Origin: Helicobacter sp. 11S02629-2
Lineage (GTDB): Bacteria > Campylobacterota > Campylobacteria > Campylobacterales > Helicobacteraceae
Length of the DNA stretch: 38,309 nucleotides
Direction of reading: 5' to 3'
Assembly (NCBI RefSeq): GCF_002272875.1
Contig: NZ_MLAN01000013.1
Coordinates: forward strand, 1 to 38,309
The notes below the pieces were generated by a model that was not told the origin of the DNA, made no database searches, and saw only the letters and a list, made by a program, of their open reading frames with translations. Made by a program: the position numbers and the translations under genes. Position 1 is the stretch's first letter; every line of letters begins with the position of its first letter. Shown piece after piece: positions 17,902 through 25,621 of the stretch.

Positions 17902-17931
17902 TTTAGATTCTATAAATTTATAGAATCTAAA
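17902..17931. repeat. 30-nt perfect palindrome containing paired AGAWTCT motifs
   Basis: TTTAGATTCTATAAA is followed directly by its reverse complement TTTATAGAATCTAAA, and the plus strand continues in A's. It lies between the end of the minus-strand transporter gene (stop at 18038) and the bioB start (17816). It may be the transporter's terminator, since the hairpin needs only a small loop, or an operator-like site for bioB. AT-richness makes the hairpin weak, so a protein-binding or recombination role is equally possible. Confidence 0.7.
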
Positions 17932-18037
17932 AAAATTAGTATCAAAAGGCTTACACCTAGCCATAAAAACTAATGTAATCATAAATGCTAAGTCTACTTA
18001 TGCAAGATAGATCCAAACATGCCTTATCTCATGCCTT

Positions 18038-19333
18038 TTAGTCCTCTAAAACCTTAGATGCTTTTTTGTACTTCCTTTCTAAAAGCACAAGGGCTATGGT
18101 TAGCAAGACTAAGATTACAGCTATAGTGCCCATTATGCTAAAAACTCCATTCCAAGAATAATGCTTTTCAATTAGGGCAATAGGTGCTCCTGCAAGAGCA
18201 GCACCAACATAAGTCACTCCACCTTTTAGCCCAGTAGCAGCACCTGCACCATCAGCGTGAGAGGCTTCTATAACTCCTAGTGCAAAAAGCATCTGAGGGC
18301 CATAGATCCCAGCTCCAACTATAAAAAAGAAAAGTGCTACAAGATAGTAGTGAACGTTTATAGTTAGCCCAACTCCCACCATGCCAATAATTAAGATAAT
18401 GCTATAAATTAAGATAGTAGTCCACCTATCAGCACGAAAGAATCTATCTGAGATAAAGCCAGCACTTAGCCCGCCTAAGATTCCACCTACTTCAAACCAC
18501 GAAACAAGTGAGTTTGACTTTATAAGATCCCAGCCTAGCTCTTTTACAAAGTACACACTAACCCAGTCATTAGTCACAGTGCGTATGATATAGATGCACA
18601 AGTCTCCTATGATGGCTAGCCAGATTATGGGGTTATTTAAGATATAAGTGTAAAACATCTTCCACATGCTAAGTCCGACTTTTGAACGCTTATTAATTTC
18701 AAGTTGTTGCTTGTCGTTTTTCCACTTGCCAATATTTGGCAAGCCGTACTTTTCAGGTTTACCTCGCATTAAAACTAGGGCTATAACAGCTTGGATGATA
18801 GTAATAGCTGCTGGTACAAAAAAGGCATATCGCCAGTTTCCACTATAGGCTATAACTGCTGAAGCGATAATTGGCGCTAGGGCACCTCCGACGTTATGAG
18901 AAGTATTCCACAGTGAGTACCAGCTACCTCTTTCTGACTTTGAGTACCATTGACTTATAGCCTTTGCAATTGGTGGGAAGCCACAGCCTTGGGCTATGGC
19001 TGTTAAGCAGTATAAGGTTAGTAAAAGCCCCACGCTATTACTAAACCCTATGCCGACATTAATAATAGCTACTGCGACTAAGACTAGGGTTAAAAACATC
19101 CTAGGGTTTATTCTATCTGCTAGCAGTCCTGAGCCAAACTTAGATAAGCCATAAAGTATGTAATAGGCTGAAGAAGCCACACCAAACTGAACCGCAGTCA
19201 TGCCTATATCTTGCATCAAAAGTGGTGCTGCTGCTGCAAAAGCCTTTCTTGATATATACATAACTGTATAAGTTAGAAAGGTAGCTATGATGATCTGCCA
19301 TCTTATCCTTTTATAAAGTGCATCTGTTTGCAT
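18038..19333 (-). CDS. OPA-family (UhpC/GlpT-like) organophosphate:phosphate transporter
   Basis: This 431-aa, 12-segment MFS protein belongs to the organophosphate:phosphate antiporter family. Hallmarks are YISRKAFAAAAPLL in the first helix (Arg-Lys pair at the phosphate-binding position), YYILYGLSKFGSGLLADRIN, then AQGCGFPPIAKAISQWYSKS with ERGSWYSLWNTSHNVGGA. The second half has GLSAGFISDRFF. Family members import glycerol-3-phosphate, hexose-6-phosphates or phosphoglycerate, or act as sensors (UhpC). No two-component partner is adjacent, so a transporter is more likely than a sensor. The exact substrate cannot be assigned. It diverges from the sialyltransferase gene across 225 bp. Confidence 0.85.
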   Translation of the reverse strand: MQTDALYKRIRWQIIIATFLTYTVMYISRKAFAAAAPLLMQDIGMTAVQFGVASSAYYILYGLSKFGSGLLADRINPRMFLTLVLVAVAIINVGIGFSNSVGLLLTLYCLTAIAQGCGFPPIAKAISQWYSKSERGSWYSLWNTSHNVGGALAPIIASAVIAYSGNWRYAFFVPAAITIIQAVIALVLMRGKPEKYGLPNIGKWKNDKQQLEINKRSKVGLSMWKMFYTYILNNPIIWLAIIGDLCIYIIRTVTNDWVSVYFVKELGWDLIKSNSLVSWFEVGGILGGLSAGFISDRFFRADRWTTILIYSIILIIGMVGVGLTINVHYYLVALFFFIVGAGIYGPQMLFALGVIEASHADGAGAATGLKGGVTYVGAALAGAPIALIEKHYSWNGVFSIMGTIAVILVLLTIALVLLERKYKKASKVLED

Positions 19334-19558
19334 TTCGTTTCCTTTTATGTGTTTGTAAATACAAGCTTATAAATTGTACTATGTAATATAAAAAAACACA
19401 TTCTTTATGTGTTACTAAAAGCAAGATAAACTAGATACAAACTTGCACATATGAAAGCAGTAATATCGCACATATAAGCTATCTCTTGCTTTAAGTGCCC
19501 TTGTCTCAAAAGTGCACTAAAGAGAAAATTACATCACACAACTACGTAAGGAAGGTAT

Positions 19559-20740
19559 TTGAAAGCAGTTCTAATCGCTGGCAATGGAGAAAGCCTAAAA
19601 GATATAGATTTTAAAAGGATGCCTAAAGATATAGATGTATTTAGGGTTAATCAGTTCTACTTTGAAGATAGCTACCTTACAGGCAAGAAGATAAAGGCTG
19701 TCTTTTTTAACCCAACTATCTTAAAAGAGCAGTTTTTAACTATGAAAACCTTAGTCTTAAAAGGTGAGTATGAGATAGAAAACTACTACTGCACACTTCT
19801 TAATAGTCTTTATATAGAAGGGCTTAATCCTGACGCACCTAAGATAGATGTATATGCTCTTAAAAAGATCTTCCCTGAGATAAGACACTACTATGAGTAC
19901 TTAGAAAAGATAGAGGAGTTTAACTACTTTGTAAACTTTAGCAACTACTGTCAAGACACTAGACCAACTAGCGGCATAGCTATGATATTTACCGCTATAG
20001 CACTAGGTTATACAGAGATCTATGTTGCTGGGATAGATCTTTATGGAGGCACTAAGTATGCTTTTAACTACAGCTCTTCTAAGCTTGCTAAGTTTTATCC
20101 GCGTTTTAGCTATATAGATCAAACTGACCCAAACCACTCTAAAGACATAGATCTAAAAGCCTTAAGACTAGCAAGTAGATACTTAGAAAGTAAACGCCTT
20201 AAAAGCCAAAACAACTTAGCAGATAACCTAAATTGTATAGATGCTTATGGCGAGACTAGCTTTGATCCTAAGGCTAAAGTAGCTAGTGTAAAGTTAGATT
20301 CTATGGAATCTAGATTTAACCTAGCTAACTTACTAAGCTTTAATGCCATCTCTAGCTTTAGTCCTTTAAAAAGTGCCCCTAAGCTAAAAACTATCTTTAA
20401 GCCTAAAGTTTTTGGAATCTATAGCGTTAGTAAAAGTAGTGCTATAAATGAAATCTTACCGCTAGCACCCCTTCGCTTTAAGCATGACTTTAAGATAGCC
20501 CCCAAACCAGAAGGTTACATAAAAGATATATTAACTAGTGCAAAAAAAGATGAACTTGAGGCAATAGATGAATATACTTCACGCTTAAAAAAGCTTATGG
20601 AATCTAAAGGCGCTCACAAAGAGGTTGCTATCTTAAAATCAAGTCTTTGGTATCAACTCTATATAAGCACTTATGTTTTTAGCAAAGCCCTTTATGCTTT
20701 AGTAAAAAAGCTGCTATCCAAAAAGTCTAGTTTGAAATAG
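19559..20740 (+). CDS. GT42 family sialyltransferase (CstI/CstII-like), TTG start
   Basis: This 393-aa glycosyltransferase closely resembles Campylobacter jejuni CstII, which transfers sialic acid from CMP-Neu5Ac to galactose on lipooligosaccharide. Matches include AGNGESLKDIDFKRMP, then DVFRVNQFYFED (Asn31), AVFFNPT (Asn51) and RPTSGIAMIFTAIALGYTEI. GIDLYGGTKYAFN (Tyr162, Tyr167) and NHSKDIDLKAL (His193, the catalytic-base position of CstII His188) complete the set. The C-terminal 170 residues extend beyond the catalytic domain, as in CstI, and are Lys/Ser-rich and poorly conserved. The start is TTG with AAGGAAGG at 19548-19555; no ATG fits as well, and the second codon begins the conserved strand. 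No homopolymer tract occurs within it. No sialic acid or LOS genes are adjacent. Confidence 0.9.
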   Translation: MKAVLIAGNGESLKDIDFKRMPKDIDVFRVNQFYFEDSYLTGKKIKAVFFNPTILKEQFLTMKTLVLKGEYEIENYYCTLLNSLYIEGLNPDAPKIDVYALKKIFPEIRHYYEYLEKIEEFNYFVNFSNYCQDTRPTSGIAMIFTAIALGYTEIYVAGIDLYGGTKYAFNYSSSKLAKFYPRFSYIDQTDPNHSKDIDLKALRLASRYLESKRLKSQNNLADNLNCIDAYGETSFDPKAKVASVKLDSMESRFNLANLLSFNAISSFSPLKSAPKLKTIFKPKVFGIYSVSKSSAINEILPLAPLRFKHDFKIAPKPEGYIKDILTSAKKDELEAIDEYTSRLKKLMESKGAHKEVAILKSSLWYQLYISTYVFSKALYALVKKLLSKKSSLK

Positions 20741-21349
20741 ATTCTAAAATTAAGAGATAAAAAGAAAGTCTGTTCTTGATGTTTGATTAAAAAATATAGA
20801 AGAAAGTATCTTAGCGACAAGTCCTTAAAAAGGGCTTGGCACTAAGAAGCCACGTCTAAGACGCGTGCTTACGACTAAGCCTTAAACCTTAGTCTTATTA
20901 TAAGAGTCCCAAATCTTATAAAGGCTGAAATTATATATCACTAATTATTAATATAAGCTTAAGTTTAAAACTACATAGCTAGCATATCTATCATGTAACT
21001 AAACTTCTTTTTTTACACCACCAGCACAGATAAAAATGTAAAAAATCACTACTATTTATTTTAGATTTTTCATACTCTTAACAGATTAGTAAATAAATAC
21101 AGGCTTTTATAGATTCTAAGCCTTACAAATAGTAACTATTTTAATTGATTTGCAATATTAATGCTAAAAAAAGTATACATATTATCCAACTATTAAGATA
21201 GACTGAAATTTGCTTCAGATACTACAAAACAAAGAGTGCTACATGAAAACCAAAGTAAAAAAGTCGCTAGTTAGACTAGATAAATCCTTGTCACTAGCAA
21301 GTCACAAACTTCTTATACCATCTTCCATCTTTCAAAAAAGGAGTGTTTT
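20741..21349 (+). other. 609-bp gene-free gap
   Basis: This gap separates the sialyltransferase gene from the MFS-isomerase-porin operon. The first third holds a set of adjacent hairpins (20819-20894), described separately as a possible IS200/IS605 right-end remnant. The remainder is AT-rich (about 20940-21200) and presumably carries the promoter for the downstream operon; GTATACATATTAT near 21171 is a candidate -10 area. A 41-codon frame (21243-21368) overlaps the next gene's start but lacks a ribosome-binding site. Confidence 0.5.
20819..20894 (+). mobile_element. possible IS200/IS605 right-end (omega-RNA-like) remnant
   Basis: Three hairpins stand in a row: AAGTCC/GGGCTT (20819-20837), a stem centred on CGTCTAAGACG with outer CACG/CGTG and AAG/CTT (20847-20870), and GACTAAG/CTTAGTC (20873-20894). 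The middle one, GAAGCC followed by a stem, resembles the conserved right-end/omega-RNA terminal hairpin of TnpB-encoding IS200/IS605 elements. The frame just upstream reads YLSDKSLKRAWH then stop, which could be a decayed TnpB C-terminus. No TnpA or TnpB body is present. The assignment is by resemblance only; an unknown small structured RNA is the main alternative. Confidence 0.3.
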
Positions 21350-22639
21350 ATGGCAGTTAGGTCTATAAGGTGGGTGACGTTTATTATCTTAATCTTTGGT
21401 GCAGGAAGCATCTTTAAACTAAGCTCATTAAAAGATGCCTTTTACGTGCCTATGCAAGAGTTTATGCATCTTAGTAATACACAAATTGGCGTTGCTTTAT
21501 CAGTGTATGGGATAGTACAAGTTATAGGCAACTTTGCTTCTATTTATATATCAGATAGGTTTAGTAAGAGGATTTTGATACCTTTTGCACTTTGTGGCGT
21601 AGGCGTAGTTGGAATCTATATATCAACCTTTCCATCTTACTGGGGGATCTTAGTAGGCTGGGGGCTTTTAGCTCTTTTTGGTGAAGTAGTCTACTGGCCT
21701 GTGCTTTTAAAGTCAGTTAGATTGCTAGGAGATTCTAGTATGCAGGGGCGGCTTTTTGGCTTCTTAGAAGCGGGGCGAGGTGTGGTTGATACCATAGTTG
21801 CTTTTGCGGCTTTAGGTATCTTTTTACTACTAGGTAGCTCTGCTGGAGGCTTTAAGAGTGCTATACTTTTTTATAGCGCTGTAGTTATAGTTGCTGGGAT
21901 TTTGGCTTTCTTCTTCTTAGATGATGACAAGATAAAAGACACAGATGAAAGCGGTCAAAAAGTCTCACGCAATAAGCTAGCTTGGGAAGGCGTAGTACGC
22001 GCACTAAAAACCCCTTCTATCTGGGTAGTTTCTATGAGTATTTTTACAATTTACTCAGTCTACTGTGGGCTTACTTACTTTATACCTTTTTTAAGAGATA
22101 TCTATGCTATGCCAGTAGCTTTAGTTGGCGCTTATGGGATAGTTAATCAGTACGCTTTAAAAATGGTAGGTGGGCCAATAGGCGGCTTTTTAGCAGATAA
22201 AGGCACCCACTCTGCTACTAAGTTTTTAAACTACGCACTAATCCTTTGTGCAATAGCAATGATAGTGTTTATCTTCTTGCCTCATAAAAGTATGAATATC
22301 TATCTAGGTATGTGTTTGACACTTGGCTTTGGGGCTATAGTCTTTGCTATGAGGGCTACTTTTTTTGCCCCAGTAGATGAGATAAAAACGCCTCGTGAGA
22401 TAAGTGGGGCGGCTATGAGTATAGCCTCGCTTGTAGGCTACTCACCTCAGCTTTTTTGCTTTGCACTTTATGGATTTATAATAGATTATTTCCATAAAGA
22501 GCTACTAGGCTATAGGATAGTTTTTGGAATCATGGTGTTTTTTGCCATATGTGGAGTGATAGTCACTTCAATACTAATGGGCATGATAAAGCGCAACAAC
22601 GCAAGACTTAAAAAACTTGATACTTTGCAAACTGCATAA
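21350..22639 (+). CDS. MFS transporter (YihN-like)
   Basis: This 429-aa, 12-segment major facilitator protein has the inter-domain loop around residues 192-215 (charged DDDKIKDTDESGQKVSRNK). Features include IYISDRFSKRILIPFALCGV (the MFS loop 2-3 motif D-R-x-x-K-R) and LKMVGGPIGGFLADKG in the second half. Overall resemblance is to E. coli YihN and related carbohydrate transporters; the substrate is unknown. It has AAAAAAGGAG 6-7 nt before the ATG. It begins a three-gene operon with a TIM-barrel isomerase 12 bp downstream and an outer-membrane porin overlapping that, so an uptake and catabolic role for a sugar or sugar acid is plausible. Confidence 0.8.
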   Translation: MAVRSIRWVTFIILIFGAGSIFKLSSLKDAFYVPMQEFMHLSNTQIGVALSVYGIVQVIGNFASIYISDRFSKRILIPFALCGVGVVGIYISTFPSYWGILVGWGLLALFGEVVYWPVLLKSVRLLGDSSMQGRLFGFLEAGRGVVDTIVAFAALGIFLLLGSSAGGFKSAILFYSAVVIVAGILAFFFLDDDKIKDTDESGQKVSRNKLAWEGVVRALKTPSIWVVSMSIFTIYSVYCGLTYFIPFLRDIYAMPVALVGAYGIVNQYALKMVGGPIGGFLADKGTHSATKFLNYALILCAIAMIVFIFLPHKSMNIYLGMCLTLGFGAIVFAMRATFFAPVDEIKTPREISGAAMSIASLVGYSPQLFCFALYGFIIDYFHKELLGYRIVFGIMVFFAICGVIVTSILMGMIKRNNARLKKLDTLQTA

Positions 22640-22651
22640 AGGATATTAAAA

Positions 22652-23701
22652 ATGGAAAAGATAAAACTAGGGCTTGAAAGTGAAAGCATGCACCTTTGGC
22701 TGCAAAATGGATATATGGATATCTTAGAGTTTATAGACTTTGCGCATGAACTAGGCTTTGATGGAGTGCTAATAAATATCATAAAAGACTATGGGCTTGA
22801 CCCTGAATGGGGCGCTTTAGGAAGTGATAATCCTACTCATCTAGAAAAGATCGCACAAAAACTAAAAGACTATAAGATGTTTTGTGAGATAGATTCTAAA
22901 GGCTTTGATATAGAGAAGTTTAAAAAGATAATCAAAGTCTGTGAAGCACTAGATGCAAAGATAGTTAGAAGCTATGTTCCACTAACTAATAAGCAAAAAA
23001 AAGATGAGCTACAAAGGGCTAAAAGCACGCTTGCAAGTGCTGGGGCATATGATGATTCTAAAATCCATGCTAGCTTTGATGTAAGTGAGTTTTATAACTC
23101 AGCTAGTGAGATAAAAGCCCTTATCCCCCTACTAGAAAAACATGACTTAAAGCTAGCTTTGGAAAACCACGAGTACCAAACTAGCACTGAAATAGTAGAA
23201 CTTATAAAAAGGGTTGGACACAAAAGGGTTGGCGCACTTTTTGACTTTGGCAACTCTATGATGTGTTATGAAGAGCCTTTAAAAGCGTGCAAAGACATAG
23301 CACCTTTTACTTTTAGCACTCACTGCAAAGACCATATAGTTTTCATAGAAGAAAGCACTCCTTATGTCTGTGGTGTGCCTTTAGGAGAAGGCAACATAGA
23401 TATAAAGTCTTGCCTAAAAGTGCTTTTAGATTCTGGATTAAAAACTATCAATCTTGAAGTGTGCTTTCCTTACTGTGCTACTTTTAAAAGAGAGATAGGA
23501 ACTGGCGGGGTAACAAAGCTAGGAGAAGGAAGCTTTAAGCTAGAAAAGCCACTTTTCCCATATCTTAAAGCCTTAGAGTACTACTACCCACAAAGCGTAA
23601 AAAAAGAGTACTTAGAAAAGCTACTAGTAACACAAAAAGAAGGAGTCATAAAAAGTATGAAGCACCTTCAAAAGTTATTAGGTGAGTTGTATGAAGCCTA
23701 A
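22652..23701 (+). CDS. sugar phosphate isomerase/epimerase (xylose-isomerase-like TIM barrel)
   Basis: This 349-aa protein is of the AP-endonuclease-2/xylose-isomerase-like TIM-barrel superfamily. The four metal-site positions are readable: Glu in LKLALENHEYQTSTE, Asp in VGALFDFGNSMMCYE, His in TFSTHCKDHIVF and Glu in TINLEVCFPY. Family members are sugar isomerases, epimerases or inosose dehydratases, and the specific reaction cannot be read. It is 12 bp after the transporter gene and overlaps the porin start, so the three are co-transcribed. Cytoplasmic; no signal peptide. Confidence 0.8.
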   Translation: MEKIKLGLESESMHLWLQNGYMDILEFIDFAHELGFDGVLINIIKDYGLDPEWGALGSDNPTHLEKIAQKLKDYKMFCEIDSKGFDIEKFKKIIKVCEALDAKIVRSYVPLTNKQKKDELQRAKSTLASAGAYDDSKIHASFDVSEFYNSASEIKALIPLLEKHDLKLALENHEYQTSTEIVELIKRVGHKRVGALFDFGNSMMCYEEPLKACKDIAPFTFSTHCKDHIVFIEESTPYVCGVPLGEGNIDIKSCLKVLLDSGLKTINLEVCFPYCATFKREIGTGGVTKLGEGSFKLEKPLFPYLKALEYYYPQSVKKEYLEKLLVTQKEGVIKSMKHLQKLLGELYEA

Positions 23702-25289
23702 AATCTTACTTTCATGTGCACTTTTTAGCGTCTTTTTAATCCAAGCTTACGGACAGGATAAAGATTTTAAGCAAGATATAGAATCTAATACACCTAAAAC
23801 ATCTAGCATAAGCAAAGAAGAGCTAGCAAAACTAAAAGAAGAAATTAAATCTGAACTAAGAGAGGAGATGAAGCAAGATTTAAAGCAGAATCTAAAGGCA
23901 AAAGAGGATTTAAAAGCAAAAGAGAATCTAAAAAAAGACACAAAAGAGGCTAGTTCTAAAAGAGGATTTCAAGTCTTTGAAGGGCTAAAAGGCTTTGCTT
24001 TTGGAAGATATACGGCTAACTTTGGAAGAGATGGAAAGGGCTATGCCCAGCAGTGGCGTGCTATCTTAAACACTAAGACACTTGATTATAAAGGCTTTAG
24101 TCTAGGGCTTGGGGTATTTTTCGGCATAGGGAGTAGTATAGCTGATGGGGCTAACTCCTTTGATGATATAGGGGGCTCAAGGGCAGCTTTTATAGGTAGG
24201 AGGATAGGGGATAGATTTAGCATATCTCAGATATATGGGCAAAAAGAGTTTAAGCATCTAAGCATAAAAGCAGGAAGGATGAATCTAGTAACGCCATTAA
24301 GTGACGCAAGCCTAGATATGGGAACTGGTATAAGGATAGATGGGGAGCGTAAGATAGATATAGGAAGCTTTAAGTATCAAGCAAGTATCTATGATAGCTG
24401 GAATACAGACTATGGCTTTTACATCCTTAGTGGTCGCGGGCAGATAGGAAGTAATGGAAGCACAAGCCCAGCTTTTGGCTTTGGTAACACTATGGCAATC
24501 TTAGGGCTTAGCTATGATGGCTATTTTAAAGCTAGACTTTTTTATAGTTATGCAAATAGGCTTTATGACTATATGATATTTTCTGATATAGCCTATAGTC
24601 ATAAGCTAAGTGAGAATGTAAGCTTTGGTCTCAAAGCACAAGTAGCAACCCTAGGGCTTAATGACCACCCTACTATAAAGTCAAGAAGTGCAGGAGCTTA
24701 TGTTATAAACGAAGAGTTTGCCGGGGCTAATCCTCTTTTTATCCACGCCAAAAATAGAGGTATCTATAATGTAAATGCAAGCTTTAAAGCCTTTAGCTTT
24801 GAGGCAAAGGCTGGCTTTTTGGGTAGCTTTGAAGAAGGCTATGGCGTACTCCATGATGGAGAAGCCAGTATAGATGTGCCTGGTAAAATATGGCTAAGTG
24901 GGATAAGTGCGACTTATGAAGGTTTTTCCTTTCTAGGGTCTGGCTCTAAAAAAGGCACAAACATCTATCTACCCTACTTACAGTTTAGTTATACAATAGA
25001 TTCTAAGCTAAAAGTAGGTCTTGATCTAGTCTATCTTGGAGGGAATAACAATATGCCACTTTACACAGCCAAAGGCATAGGGCATAACAACAAAAACCTT
25101 CCTAAGCTTTGGTCTAGCTTGCCAAAAGGGGCTGATGAAAACGTTTTTAAAGCTATAAAAATCTATGAGATAACTCCTACTATCTCTTATCAGATGACGC
25201 CTAATTTTAAGTTTAGTGGCTACTATGGGACATGGCTTGGTGAAGTTAGACTAAGCCGCCTTAGAGTTGAAGGGAGATATACTTTTTAA
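23691..25289 (+). CDS. outer-membrane porin (OprD/MOMP-like beta-barrel)
   Basis: This is a 532-aa protein from the ATG at 23691; a GTG nine bases upstream is in frame but AGGTGAG fits the ATG. A signal peptide (MKPKILLSCALFSVFLIQAYG) is followed by a highly charged, probably coiled-coil stretch (about residues 35-85, repeating KLKEE/LKAKE). The remainder is an aromatic- and Gly-rich beta-barrel with alternating strands, ending in RLRVEGRYTF with a terminal Phe as for BamA-assembled porins. It resembles the Campylobacter/Helicobacter OprD-like major outer-membrane porins. The coding start overlaps the isomerase gene end by 11 nt. It likely brings in the solute handled by the two upstream genes. 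A strong terminator follows at 25311. Confidence 0.8.
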   Translation: MKPKILLSCALFSVFLIQAYGQDKDFKQDIESNTPKTSSISKEELAKLKEEIKSELREEMKQDLKQNLKAKEDLKAKENLKKDTKEASSKRGFQVFEGLKGFAFGRYTANFGRDGKGYAQQWRAILNTKTLDYKGFSLGLGVFFGIGSSIADGANSFDDIGGSRAAFIGRRIGDRFSISQIYGQKEFKHLSIKAGRMNLVTPLSDASLDMGTGIRIDGERKIDIGSFKYQASIYDSWNTDYGFYILSGRGQIGSNGSTSPAFGFGNTMAILGLSYDGYFKARLFYSYANRLYDYMIFSDIAYSHKLSENVSFGLKAQVATLGLNDHPTIKSRSAGAYVINEEFAGANPLFIHAKNRGIYNVNASFKAFSFEAKAGFLGSFEEGYGVLHDGEASIDVPGKIWLSGISATYEGFSFLGSGSKKGTNIYLPYLQFSYTIDSKLKVGLDLVYLGGNNNMPLYTAKGIGHNNKNLPKLWSSLPKGADENVFKAIKIYEITPTISYQMTPNFKFSGYYGTWLGEVRLSRLRVEGRYTF

Positions 25290-25310
25290 AAAAAGGTATA
25301 GAAAATAATA

Positions 25311-25332
25311 AAAAAGGGGTTAACCCCTTTTT
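25311..25332 (+). terminator. rho-independent terminator after porin gene
   Basis: AAAAAGGGGT followed by TAACCCCTTTTT forms a perfect self-complementary stem (GGGGTTAACCCC core) ending in a T run, 22 bp after the porin stop. It marks the end of the transporter-isomerase-porin operon. Confidence 0.85.
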
Positions 25333-25621
25333 ATTTCTAAGAAAACTATCAACCAAGCTAAGGCCTTGCTTAAATAAAAAATAGACAAAAGAAAATAAAA
25401 AAGCTTTAGATATGGAATCTAAAACTATGGCCACTTATAAATAACTCCTATGCTCCTTCTGTGCAATGGAAGAAAGCACTGATTTAATCCATAAATGTTA
25501 CTTTATGAATATAATAAATACATACTAGTGTGTAAAAAATACGCCTTTAATAGAATCTTATACATCTTAGACAAGCTATCAGTTAGAATGACTACTAAAT
25601 ACTAAATATAAAGGAGTAATT
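25333..25621. other. promoter region of the racemase gene
   Basis: This 289-bp AT-rich gap follows the porin terminator. It contains a TATAATA-like run near 25510 and a strong AAAGGAG site before the racemase ATG. It also carries copies of GAATCT-type motifs (25411, 25553). I see no RNA gene or further protein. Confidence 0.4.

Noticed and set aside
19501-19558. A phase-variable tract controlling the sialyltransferase
   Set aside because: No homopolymer longer than about four bases lies before or in the early part of the gene, so the C. jejuni cst-type switch is not present.
23682-23690. GTG at 23682 as porin start
   Set aside because: It adds a Cys-containing tripeptide before a normal signal peptide, and AGGTGAG fits the ATG at 23691 better.
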